Positions 15,153 to 21,933 of a stretch of DNA of 64,000 nucleotides are shown piece by piece. Location of the stretch: contig NZ_JARVSF010000002.1 in assembly GCF_030209355.1 (NCBI RefSeq), positions 1 through 64,000 on the forward strand. Direction: 5' to 3'. This DNA is from Pseudarthrobacter sp. fls2-241-R2A-127 (lineage in GTDB: Bacteria > Actinomycetota > Actinomycetes > Actinomycetales > Micrococcaceae). Positions within the stretch are counted from its first letter, which is position 1. The number at the start of each line of letters is the position of its first letter. A model generated the notes under the pieces. It saw only the letters and a list, made by a program, of their open reading frames with translations, had not been told where the DNA came from and did no database searches. The translations under genes and the position numbers were made by a program.

Positions 15153-16223
15153 CTACAGGATGTCCAGGGCGGCGCGGCGCTGCGGCGGGGGTCCCACCAC
15201 CGTCAGGTCCATCTCGGCCTGGGCGCGTCCGAACCCTTCCATGTCCATGTACGGTTCGCCGCCCTCGGTGTACATGTAGTCCTCCGTGGGTTTGTTGAAA
15301 TACTCAAAGAAACCATTGAAAACGGATGGCGTCAGGAAGCCCACCATCTGGGTGTTGTGGGCATCGAACGCGAACGAGTGCACGGTCCCGGCGGGGGCGT
15401 GCACGAAGTCGCCCTTGGTCAGGAGCATTTCGCGGCCGTTGGCATAAAGCCACATCCGGCCCTCGGTGCAGAGGAAGTTCTCCGTGTGCTGGGAGTGGAA
15501 GTGCAGGGGGATGTAGGGGGATTTGGCGCCCTTGGTGTGCACGGCGAAATAGTTGGAGCCGGTGTTCGCGGGCCGGGACAGGTAGGTGAACATCGTCTGG
15601 TAGCTGACCAGCCGCTCACCCTCGCCGGCGCTGAGGAAATAGGGGCTCTGCGTGGGCGGCAGGCCGGCGTCGTGCTTGAACGACGGCGCCACGCGCTCAA
15701 CGTCGGGGAAGGTGATGCCGAACTCGGCGCCCACCTCGGCCTGCTCCTGCAGGCCGGCCTTGTGCCCGGGCCGGACCGGCGGGACGTGCGAATCGATGGG
15801 AGTGCCCACCCGCTCGTAGTAGGCCTCGCCGCCGCCGGGGGTCATCCAGTTCAGGAAACGCGTGTAGTGGGCGGCCATGGTGTAGGCGTGCGGGGTGTTC
15901 GGCGGGATGACCACCGAGTCGCCCGGGGCGAGGATGCGGCTCTCGCCCGGCAGCCAGACGTGCAGGATCCCGTCGAACACGTAGAGCGTCTTGTGCTCGA
16001 TGCTGTGGCTGACGAACGGAGATCCGGCTCCCATGCCGCCGGAAATGTAGGCTGCGCTGAAGATCCCGCCCGTATCGGCGGCGCGGGCGATGACCGTCAC
16101 CAACTGGCCGTTGATTTCATAGCGTGCACCTTCACCGGACGCCATGTAGTACGGGACCGCCTCGCCGGGCAGCGCGTTGGCCACCGGGAGCTGTTTGTTC
16201 ATTTCCTCAACGCTGAGGGACAT
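15153..16223 (-). CDS. Quercetinase-like bicupin dioxygenase
   Basis: A 356-residue two-cupin protein with the layout of Bacillus quercetin 2,3-dioxygenase (YxaG/QdoI): each half has a MASGEG or LSAGEGER lead-in, then a cupin. The C-terminal cupin keeps a full metal site, H241, H243 and E248 in PLHFHSQHTEN, and H282 in GTVHSF. In the N-terminal cupin the aligned positions are V71, H73 and K78, with H112 kept, so two of four ligands are lost. Only the C-terminal centre should bind metal. The family opens the flavonol C-ring with loss of CO; other bicupins cleave gentisate-type rings. It is convergent with the monooxygenase operon, and a palindrome lies upstream. Substrate not established. Confidence 0.85.
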   Translation of the reverse strand: MSLSVEEMNKQLPVANALPGEAVPYYMASGEGARYEINGQLVTVIARAADTGGIFSAAYISGGMGAGSPFVSHSIEHKTLYVFDGILHVWLPGESRILAPGDSVVIPPNTPHAYTMAAHYTRFLNWMTPGGGEAYYERVGTPIDSHVPPVRPGHKAGLQEQAEVGAEFGITFPDVERVAPSFKHDAGLPPTQSPYFLSAGEGERLVSYQTMFTYLSRPANTGSNYFAVHTKGAKSPYIPLHFHSQHTENFLCTEGRMWLYANGREMLLTKGDFVHAPAGTVHSFAFDAHNTQMVGFLTPSVFNGFFEYFNKPTEDYMYTEGGEPYMDMEGFGRAQAEMDLTVVGPPPQRRAALDIL

Positions 16224-16302
16224 GGTTTCCTTCTTTCCAGTCGGCCGGCCCTTGCCGGAGCGTGACCTACATCATGGCTGTCCCACGCCCCGTCCACGAG
16301 CC

Positions 16303-16325
16303 CGGATTCCAATGGTTGGAATCCG
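16303..16325. promoter_or_regulatory. Candidate bicupin operator CGGATTCCAA-TGG-TTGGAATCCG
   Basis: A perfect 10-bp inverted repeat with a 3-bp spacer, 80-102 bp upstream of the bicupin start and 25 bp beyond the DUF4193 stop. Length and symmetry fit an IclR- or LacI-like dimer site. It differs from the palindrome before the esterase operon, so the two units may answer to different regulators. Confidence 0.5.
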
Positions 16326-16349
16326 AACCTGACCGGCCGGATGTCCCTG

Positions 16350-16649
16350 CTATCCCTCACATTCCTTGCAGTACTTCTTGCCGTCCTTTTCCCGGGCCAG
16401 CTGGCTGCGGTGGTGGACCAGGAAGCAGGACATGCAGGTGAACTCGTCTGCCTGCACCGGAATCACCTGGATGAGGAGTTCCTCGTTGGAAAGATCGGCG
16501 CCGGGCAGCTCAAAGCTGTCCGCGAGGTCCGTCTCGTCCATGTCGGGACTGGCCTCCCGGCGGCCGGACTTATCGGACTTCAGCTCCTCCAAAGCGACGT
16601 TCGGCTCTTCCTCGGGAGTAACCCGCGGAGCGTCGTAGTCAACTGACAT
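16350..16649 (-). CDS. DUF4193 zinc-ribbon protein
   Basis: A 99-residue acidic protein matching the actinobacterial DUF4193 family: SVDYDAPR at the start, SFELPGADLSNEELLIQVIP in the middle, and a C-terminal CMSC...CKEC zinc ribbon after the conserved DEFTC and FLVHHRSQLA. The usual length is about 95-100 residues, which supports the start at 16649; an AGGAGA lies upstream. The family is nearly universal in actinobacteria and is often linked to RNA polymerase or sigma factor biology, but its function is not settled. It is a housekeeping gene rather than part of the aromatic locus. Confidence 0.9.
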   Translation of the reverse strand: MSVDYDAPRVTPEEEPNVALEELKSDKSGRREASPDMDETDLADSFELPGADLSNEELLIQVIPVQADEFTCMSCFLVHHRSQLAREKDGKKYCKECEG

Positions 16650-16723
16650 GTGGTTTTTTCTCCTGTCGAGCTGCAGTTGTCCAGATTGTTCTGAACAGAT
16701 CGACAACGCAGGGGCCCGTCAAC

Positions 16724-16742
16724 AAATTCCCGGCAGGAATTT
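16724..16742. repeat. Inverted repeat AAATTCC-N5-GGAATTT upstream of DUF4193
   Basis: Perfect 7-bp arms around CGGCA, about 75 bp upstream of the DUF4193 start. It could be part of that gene's promoter control. Confidence 0.35.
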
Positions 16743-16836
16743 CGACGACGGCAGGCCGCCGCACACACGGGGCCACTCCGCAGGTCATCCGACGCCATCG
16801 GGACGCTTCCCCTCAGCCCCGGGCCACACACCAACA

Positions 16837-16890
16837 GTGAAGACCCCTTAGTTGCCGGCTGTGCTGGTGCCGTTACTAAGGGGTCTTCAC
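16837..16890. repeat. 16-bp perfect inverted repeat with 22-nt spacer
   Basis: GTGAAGACCCCTTAGT (16837-16852) and its exact reverse complement (16875-16890) flank 22 nt that contain a small GGC/GCC pairing. It lies between the DUF4193 promoter region and the 3-prime end of the MFS gene. There is no T-tract, so it may be a factor-assisted terminator or a small mobile palindrome. Confidence 0.6.
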
Positions 16891-16972
16891 GTGTTCACAA
16901 CAGAATCAATGTCCTGGCCCGTACAGCCCGTACCCGATCAGCAGGGGCGATCCTGCCACCCGTGCTTTTTGG

Positions 16973-18352
16973 CTAACCAGCGAGGCCGCGGGTAGCCGGG
17001 CTGGCGGACATGGCCGCGCCCGTGAGGACGGACGTTTCCCGCTCGCTCTGCTGCACTTCGTCGAGTTCCTTGAGGGTGTACTTTTTGGTCTCCTTGGCGG
17101 TGAGGGCCGAGATTCCTGCCAGGACCATGAACCCGAGCGCGACCATGGACGGTCCGACCCAATCTTTCAGGTCGGGGCCGGCGAGTGCTGTCGAGAGAAC
17201 GGGGCCGATGACGCCTGAGATGGCGAAGCCGACCTGGGTGCCGAGGGCGAGTCCGGAGACGCGCAGCCGGCCGGGGAACATCTCAGCGAAGAATGACGGC
17301 CAGGACGCGTTCACCATTGAGTAAAAGAGGGAGTAGTTGATGATGCCAAACAGGAAGATCAGCGACCAGTTGCCGGTGGTGATGGACCACAGGTAGGGCA
17401 CCATCGTGATGCCTGCGCCGCCCGTTGCGATGAGGAACATCGTTTTGCGGCCGATCTTGTCCACAAGGAATCCTGCCAGGGGCGTGACGCCGAGGGCGAT
17501 CACGGCCGAGACCGTGGTGGTGAGGAGCATGGTGGGCTTGTCCAGCTTGTACCCGGCGGTGCCGAATGCTACGGAGAAGGTCTGCATCATGTAGCTCGTG
17601 CCGGCGATGAGGGCACAGAAGACGATCCGCAGCACTGCACGCCAGTGGAAGCGCAGAAGATGCCGGAGGGGGGCAACGGTCGCTTTGGTGGCCTGGGTCT
17701 TGACGAACTCGGGCGGCTCCTGGACGTGGCGGCGGATCAGGTATGCGGCGACGACCACGATAGCGGAGGCCCAGAACGGCAGACGCCAACCCCAGCTCAG
17801 CAACTGCTCCGAGGGCATAGCGGCGATCGGGATGAAGACCAGCAGGGTGAGCAGCGTGCCCGAGGAGGAGCCCAACGTGGTGAAGCTCGCGAGGAAACCG
17901 CGCCGGCCTTCGGAAGCGTGCTCCAGGCTCATGGTGATGGCACTGGGCTGCTCGCCGGAAAGGCACAGCCCTTGGATGACGCGGATCAGCACGAGCAGGA
18001 TCGGAGCAAGAGGACCGATTTGGGCGTACGTGGGCAGGCAGCCGATCAGGAAGGTACAGCCGCCGATGCCGAACAGCGTGATCATCATGACGAACTTCCG
18101 CCCGCGGCGGTCACCCAGCGGCCCCAGGATGAGGGAGCCGAGGGGGCGTACCGCGTAGCCGACCGCGAAGGTGATCATGGCGAGCAGCACGCTGAGGCCC
18201 TGGGGCAGATCGGGTGAAAAGAAGAGCACGTTCAGAACCAGCGCCGACGAGGTGCCGTACACCGCGAAGTCGTAGTACTCCAACGTTGTGCCGATCCAGG
18301 CCGCGATTGCGGCCCTGACCGGGGTCTTCCTGGGAAGTGTGGTTTCTGTCAT
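16973..18352 (-). CDS. MFS transporter, metabolite:H+ symporter type
   Basis: A 459-residue, 12-helix MFS carrier of the MHS group. The first helix holds IGTTLEYYDFAVYGTSSALV and the loop 2-3 motif reads GPLGDRRGRKFVM. A second copy of the loop motif, DKIGRKTMFL, lies midway, and the C-terminal tail is cytoplasmic. It should import an organic acid with protons. It has its own 287-bp upstream region with palindromes, and lies near the aminotransferase/aldolase operon. That makes an amino acid or oxo-acid substrate plausible but not shown. Confidence 0.87.
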   Translation of the reverse strand: MTETTLPRKTPVRAAIAAWIGTTLEYYDFAVYGTSSALVLNVLFFSPDLPQGLSVLLAMITFAVGYAVRPLGSLILGPLGDRRGRKFVMMITLFGIGGCTFLIGCLPTYAQIGPLAPILLVLIRVIQGLCLSGEQPSAITMSLEHASEGRRGFLASFTTLGSSSGTLLTLLVFIPIAAMPSEQLLSWGWRLPFWASAIVVVAAYLIRRHVQEPPEFVKTQATKATVAPLRHLLRFHWRAVLRIVFCALIAGTSYMMQTFSVAFGTAGYKLDKPTMLLTTTVSAVIALGVTPLAGFLVDKIGRKTMFLIATGGAGITMVPYLWSITTGNWSLIFLFGIINYSLFYSMVNASWPSFFAEMFPGRLRVSGLALGTQVGFAISGVIGPVLSTALAGPDLKDWVGPSMVALGFMVLAGISALTAKETKKYTLKELDEVQQSERETSVLTGAAMSASPATRGLAG

Positions 18353-18511
18353 TTCGTCTCCGTGGGTGATGGGTGAACACCGGTTGCCGCTGCACCTGGG
18401 CTCTCGGAAAGAGATCTCGAGTGAAATGTCCGGTTGTCCTGCGGTGAGCTCTCTCGCAAGTTGTCTTTACGGCCTTGCGGACCGGCCCCTGAGATCAAGT
18501 TAACGTTTGCG

Positions 18512-18550
18512 GTGTGGGTCACACAAAGTCCTCTTTTATGTACCTACATA
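18512..18550. promoter_or_regulatory. Two small palindromes upstream of the MFS gene
   Basis: GTGTG-GGT-CACAC (18512-18524) and TATGTA-CC-TACATA (18537-18550) sit side by side about 160-200 bp upstream of the MFS start. The second has GntR-operator-like symmetry. No GntR gene is adjacent. Confidence 0.35.
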
Positions 18551-18639
18551 GCGATTTGTTATGGCAGCCGAAGAGCGGCAGGCCTGGATGCGTGGCCGGT
18601 GGGCGGCCGGCGGCGGATCGGCCGGGACGAGCCATGCGG

Positions 18640-19194
18640 CTAGGCCACACGCAAGCCGACGCCCCTGGTGATCTTGCGGATTTCGTCGGACTTCAGGCCG
18701 CTTGCTCCGGCAAGTTGGTAGTCGTCAAGGAGCCGGGCCTTCCTGGCCAGGGCCAGTACCTGCGTTCGTTCTTCTTCCGCCGCACTCCGTGCGCCTTCGG
18801 CTGCCGCCAGCTCTGCGGCCAACCCTGCAATGAGGCGAAGATGACCGCTCCGGCTTTGGCCGGAGGGGTACAGCCCCGCGCGTGCCACCCCGGCAGACCG
18901 GATACTGGCGGCAGGTTGGCCGGCGGCCTGTGCCAGGGCAGCAACTTTCACCCCATCGCACAGGGCCTGGGCAACGCAGTCGCCCAGTTCGGCGGTGAGG
19001 GCGCGCACCCTGCTGGAACGAAATGCGATGGTGGTCCGCAGCCGGGCCAGCATGGCCAGGGCTTGTTGGGTGCGGACCGTGGCGGGGTCCGGCTTCGGGA
19101 CGCCCCGGTACCGGTACGCTCCTGCGCCGGCCCCGTCCGTCCCGGTGCCGGCCGGACGCGGAGGTGTCCAGTCCCGACTCTCTTTACCGTGCAC
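18640..19194 (-). CDS. Uncharacterised protein with two possible helix-turn-helix segments
   Basis: About 184 residues from a GTG at 19194 that has GAGGAG five bases upstream; an in-frame longer version reaches 19308 but has no such signal. The N-terminus is disordered and Pro/Gly rich. A helical core (residues ~45-75) leads into DGVKVAALAQAAGQPAASIRSAG, which reads like a helix-turn-helix. The C-terminus holds a second candidate, RLLDDYQLAGASGLKSDEIRKITRG. I recognise no named family. It is divergent from the aminotransferase/aldolase operon, which would suit a regulator, although the shared promoter signals point to the LysR protein. Confidence 0.6.
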   Translation of the reverse strand: MHGKESRDWTPPRPAGTGTDGAGAGAYRYRGVPKPDPATVRTQQALAMLARLRTTIAFRSSRVRALTAELGDCVAQALCDGVKVAALAQAAGQPAASIRSAGVARAGLYPSGQSRSGHLRLIAGLAAELAAAEGARSAAEEERTQVLALARKARLLDDYQLAGASGLKSDEIRKITRGVGLRVA

Positions 19195-19333
19195 CCCTGC
19201 TCCTCGTCTCCGTTGGTTTTCCCCCGCCGGTCCTGTGGGCCCGTTATCCACCCTGCAGGCTACGCCGCCGGCCCGGCGGTCAGGCAATACCGAATCTGCG
19301 TGGAGCAATACGCCAAAGCTTTGGCTGCCCCGT

Positions 19334-19400
19334 CATAAGGGCTGCTTATCTGTCCACGCACTTTAGGTCTTATCCAAGAGGGTGGGTCCTTCCCTAGGCT
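19334..19400 (+). promoter_or_regulatory. LysR-type site and promoter of the aminotransferase operon
   Basis: CATAAG-N5-CTTATC (19334-19350) contains ATA-N9-TAT, a LysR-family recognition pattern. Sixteen bases later comes GTCTTATCCA (19367-19376), overlapping a -35 position. TAGGCT (19395-19400) follows as a -10, 18 bp beyond TATCCA. Exactly the same order and spacing occurs before the small gene at 21805. Confidence 0.65.
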
Positions 19401-19443
19401 CGAATGAACCACCCTCATCCGTACCGGAAGCCTGGAAGAGACC

Positions 19444-20652
19444 ATGCCTGAATTCGTGCCCGCATCACGCGTAACCCGTATTAAATCCTCACCCAGCGTT
19501 GCCGCGGCGGCCCGTGTTCGGGAGCTCAAGGCCGAGGGTCGCAGGATCCTGGACCTGACGGTGGGCGAGCCGGATTTCGACACGCCTCAGCACATCAAGG
19601 ATGCTGCGATCGCAGCGATCGGCCGCGGTGAAACCAAGTACACATCAGTCACCGGAACGCCGGCACTGCAAAAGGCCATCCTGGAGACGCTCCGGCGCAA
19701 AACCGGCCAGCAGTACTCTCAGGCCGAAATCACGATCGGCGGCGGCGGCAAGCAGGTCATCTTCACCGCGTTCATGGCCACACTGGACCAAGGTGACGAG
19801 GTTGTCATCCCCGCACCGTACTGGGTCTCCTACCCGGACATGGTGCTCGCCAACGAAGGAACCCCCGTCATTGTCTCCTGCGGCGAGGAGACGGGGTTCA
19901 AACTGACTCCGGAAGCCCTGGCAGGGGCGCTGACGGAGCGCACCAAGTGGGTCATCCTCAACACGCCCTCCAATCCCACAGGAGCTGTCTACTCCCGCGG
20001 GGAACTGGCCGCCTTGGCTGCCGTCATCAAGGACCACCCTGCCGTCTACGTCCTCACCGATGAGATCTACGACGAGATCCACTTCGGCGACGAGCCCATC
20101 ACCAGCCTGGTAGCCGTTGCCCCTGAGCTCAAGGACCGTGTGCTGGTTACCAATGGCGTTTCCAAGGCCTATGCCATGACCGGATGGCGGCTGGGTTATG
20201 CCGGCGGACCGGCGCCCCTGGTGGCCGCCATCAACAAGCTGCAGTCCCAGATGTCCTCCTGCCCGTCCTCCATCAGCCAGGCCGCCGCCGCCGAGGCACT
20301 CGGCGGGGACCAGGCATTCGTCCGCGAAAGCGTGGACGTCTACCGCGAACGGCGCGATGCGGCAGTCTCCGCGCTGAACGCCGTCGAGGGCCTGCAGTGC
20401 ACGACGCCGGACGGCGCCTTTTACGCGTACGTCAACTGCGCCGGGGTCATCGGCAGGTCGACGCCCGATGGCAGGCAGATCGCCAACGACGAGGACTTCA
20501 CGCTGTACCTGCTGGAAGCGGCGTCTGTCGCCGTCATCCAGGGTTCGGCGTACGGACTGAGCCCCTACTTCCGGATTTCCTACGCCACCGGGCTGCCGGT
20601 GATCGAGGAATCCATCGCTGCCATCGAAAAGGCCGTCAACGCACTGGCCTGA
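19444..20652 (+). CDS. Class I PLP-dependent aminotransferase
   Basis: A 402-residue fold-type I aminotransferase of the aspartate aminotransferase group. It shows LTVGEPDFDTP near the N-terminus, the NTPSNPTGAVYS segment with the PLP-contacting Asn, LTDEIYDEI with the conserved Asp/Tyr, and SKAYAMTGWRLGY with the PLP lysine near residue 240. The terminal FRISYATG arginine should bind the substrate carboxylate, consistent with a dicarboxylic amino acid. GGAAGAG precedes the ATG. It is followed after 49 bp by an HMG/CHA-type aldolase in the same direction. That pairing suggests transamination of a 4-hydroxy-4-substituted glutamate to the 2-oxo acid that the aldolase then splits. Confidence 0.88.
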   Translation: MPEFVPASRVTRIKSSPSVAAAARVRELKAEGRRILDLTVGEPDFDTPQHIKDAAIAAIGRGETKYTSVTGTPALQKAILETLRRKTGQQYSQAEITIGGGGKQVIFTAFMATLDQGDEVVIPAPYWVSYPDMVLANEGTPVIVSCGEETGFKLTPEALAGALTERTKWVILNTPSNPTGAVYSRGELAALAAVIKDHPAVYVLTDEIYDEIHFGDEPITSLVAVAPELKDRVLVTNGVSKAYAMTGWRLGYAGGPAPLVAAINKLQSQMSSCPSSISQAAAAEALGGDQAFVRESVDVYRERRDAAVSALNAVEGLQCTTPDGAFYAYVNCAGVIGRSTPDGRQIANDEDFTLYLLEAASVAVIQGSAYGLSPYFRISYATGLPVIEESIAAIEKAVNALA

Positions 20653-20701
20653 CAAGCACCCCATCCCGGTTCCCACGCTTTCCAACAACAGGAGCACCCC
20701 C

Positions 20702-21397
20702 ATGATCCACGTCAAAACGAAATTCGACCGGCCTTCCGAAGATGCCGTCCAGCGGCTTTCCAAGTTCTCTTCCGCCACAGTGCATGAAGCACAGGGCCGC
20801 AAAGGTGCCCTGAGTTCGAAGATCAAGCCGATCGACCGCAGCATGTCCTTCTGCGGCCCCGCCGTCACCGTGGTTTGTGCGCCGCGGGACAACCTGATGC
20901 TGCAGGTGGCCATCCATTACGCGCAGAAGGGCGACGTTGTCCTGGTGGCAGCCGGTGAGTACGAGGAAGCCGGAACGTTCGGCGACGTGCTGGGCAACGC
21001 CATGAAGGCGAAAGGCCTGGCCGGCATGGTCACGGATTCCGGTGTCCGCGACACCAAGGACCTGATTGAACTTGGGTTGCCGGTCTTCTCCGGCAGTGTC
21101 TGCATCAAGGGGACCGTCAAGGAAACCATTGGCCCCATCAACCATCCCCTGGTGTTCGGGGACGAAATTGTCTACCCGGGCGATGTCCTGCTCGGGGATG
21201 CCGACGGTGTGGTGGTGGTCCGCAAGGATGAGATCGAGGACGTCATTAAGCTGTCGAAGGCACGCGTGGACGCTGAGGACGACCTCATCCGCCGCTACAA
21301 GGAAGGCGGCACCACCATCGAGTTGTGCAAGCTGACCGATGTGCTGAAGGCCAAGGGCCTGCTGGTAGAGGACGCCGAACTGGAGCCCGCCCTTTAG
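20702..21397 (+). CDS. RraA-fold aldolase (4-hydroxy-4-methyl-2-oxoglutarate / CHA aldolase type)
   Basis: A 231-residue RraA-like protein. GDVLGNAMKAKGLAGMVTDSG followed by R116-D117 matches the class II pyruvate aldolases HMG/CHA aldolase, in which an Arg-Asp pair polarises pyruvate and holds the divalent metal. True RNase E inhibitor RraA proteins are shorter, so aldolase is the better call. AGGAG lies upstream of the ATG. Reaction expected: 4-hydroxy-4-methyl-2-oxoglutarate to two pyruvates, or 4-carboxy-4-hydroxy-2-oxoadipate to pyruvate plus oxaloacetate, with oxaloacetate decarboxylase side activity. No protocatechuate 4,5-dioxygenase is nearby, which favours a role with the aminotransferase. 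Confidence 0.83.
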   Translation: MIHVKTKFDRPSEDAVQRLSKFSSATVHEAQGRKGALSSKIKPIDRSMSFCGPAVTVVCAPRDNLMLQVAIHYAQKGDVVLVAAGEYEEAGTFGDVLGNAMKAKGLAGMVTDSGVRDTKDLIELGLPVFSGSVCIKGTVKETIGPINHPLVFGDEIVYPGDVLLGDADGVVVVRKDEIEDVIKLSKARVDAEDDLIRRYKEGGTTIELCKLTDVLKAKGLLVEDAELEPAL

Positions 21398-21408
21398 CTC
21401 CACACCCT

Positions 21409-21466
21409 TCGATTGCTCCGTACTTGTCGTTTTGAGCCCTCATAACGACAAGTACGGAGCAATCGA
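21409..21466. repeat. Compound hairpin module, copy 2 (perfect 23-nt arms, 12-nt loop)
   Basis: Arms 21409-21431 and 21444-21466 are perfect reverse complements around a 12-nt loop TTGAGCCCTCAT. As in copy 1, TGGGGTT follows, then a GGCCCGG terminator hairpin. The stem reads GCTCCGTACTTG where copy 1 reads GCTGAGTAGATG, and the opposite arm changes to match. It lies between convergent genes (the aldolase and a small protein). Confidence 0.8.
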
Positions 21467-21481
21467 TGGGGTTAAACCACG

Positions 21482-21512
21482 AGGCCCGGGTTCCTTTCGG
21501 AACTCCGGGCCT
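21482..21512. terminator. Terminator hairpin of module copy 2
   Basis: AGGCCCGGGTTCC pairs with GGAACTCCGGGCCT around a TTTC loop, with one bulged base. Its position and sequence match the terminator at 15107-15140. It should end transcripts from both convergent sides. Confidence 0.7.
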
Positions 21513-21562
21513 TCTCGTCGCCGTATCTCGGCCGCCGTCGGGCTGTGCGGTGGTTCACCACC

Positions 21563-21805
21563 TCAGTTCATCCCGGGAAGAAGGTACGCCGGCGGCCCCA
21601 CCTGGGAGTCGTCCAGGTACCACATGGTGGACCCCCGTTTGCCCGGCGGCATCATGCTGCCCTCGAAAACAAAAACGGGATCCGAGGCAGCGCCCTCTTC
21701 GGCCCGCCAAAATCCGTTGGTGGGGCAATGCGAACCGGTGCTGGCCTTCAGCTGGATCCTTCGTTCCGAGGATTTCCGGTATTGCAGGCTGGTGATCTTT
21801 TTCAT
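21563..21805 (-). CDS. Small TGSHCP-motif protein (80 aa)
   Basis: An 80-residue soluble protein beginning MKKITSLQYR, with STGSHCPTNGFW in the centre, then VFVFEGSMMPPGKRGSTMWYL. The pattern MK.I - TGSHCP..G.W - FEG....P...G..T.W recurs in the 68-residue protein at 49506, so this is a real small family rather than a chance frame. Start at 21805 is backed by TTGGAG upstream. Its promoter (21868-21933) has the same LysR-type layout as the aminotransferase operon, and the leader can form a 9-bp hairpin (21835-21855). The function of the family is unknown to me. Confidence 0.75.
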   Translation of the reverse strand: MKKITSLQYRKSSERRIQLKASTGSHCPTNGFWRAEEGAASDPVFVFEGSMMPPGKRGSTMWYLDDSQVGPPAYLLPGMN

Positions 21806-21834
21806 GGCTGGGCTCCAAGAGAATTTATTGCCAC

Positions 21835-21855
21835 GGTATCGCCTTCGGCGAAACC
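21835..21855. repeat. Leader hairpin of the small TGSHCP gene
   Basis: GGTATCGCC and GGCGAAACC flank TTC, pairing at eight of nine positions. It lies in the untranslated leader about 30-50 nt before the reverse-strand start codon and could affect mRNA stability or translation. Confidence 0.35.
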
Positions 21856-21867
21856 TTTATGGCTTTT

Positions 21868-21933
21868 ATCCTAGGACCCTTCCAATTCTGTGGATAAGAC
21901 TAATGGAGCGTGACCTGATAAGGGTAGCTTATG
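21868..21933 (-). promoter_or_regulatory. LysR-type site and promoter of the small TGSHCP gene
   Basis: Read on the reverse strand: CATAAG-N5-CTTATC (21933-21917), a 16-base gap, GTCTTATCCA (21900-21891), then TAGGAT (21873-21868) as -10, 17 bp beyond TATCCA. Order, orientation and the 16-base gap are identical to the aminotransferase promoter at 19334. The distal site overlaps the lysR stop codon. Confidence 0.65.

Noticed and set aside
18514..19338. Forward-strand 274-codon frame opposite the two-HTH protein
   Set aside because: Low-complexity Gly/Pro/Arg sequence; the reverse-strand frame has an ideal ribosome binding site and helical motifs.
20702..21397. RraA-type inhibitor of RNase E
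   Set aside because: Length and the GNAMKAKG...SGVRD motif with the Arg-Asp pair fit metal-dependent HMG/CHA aldolases better, as does the operon with an aminotransferase.
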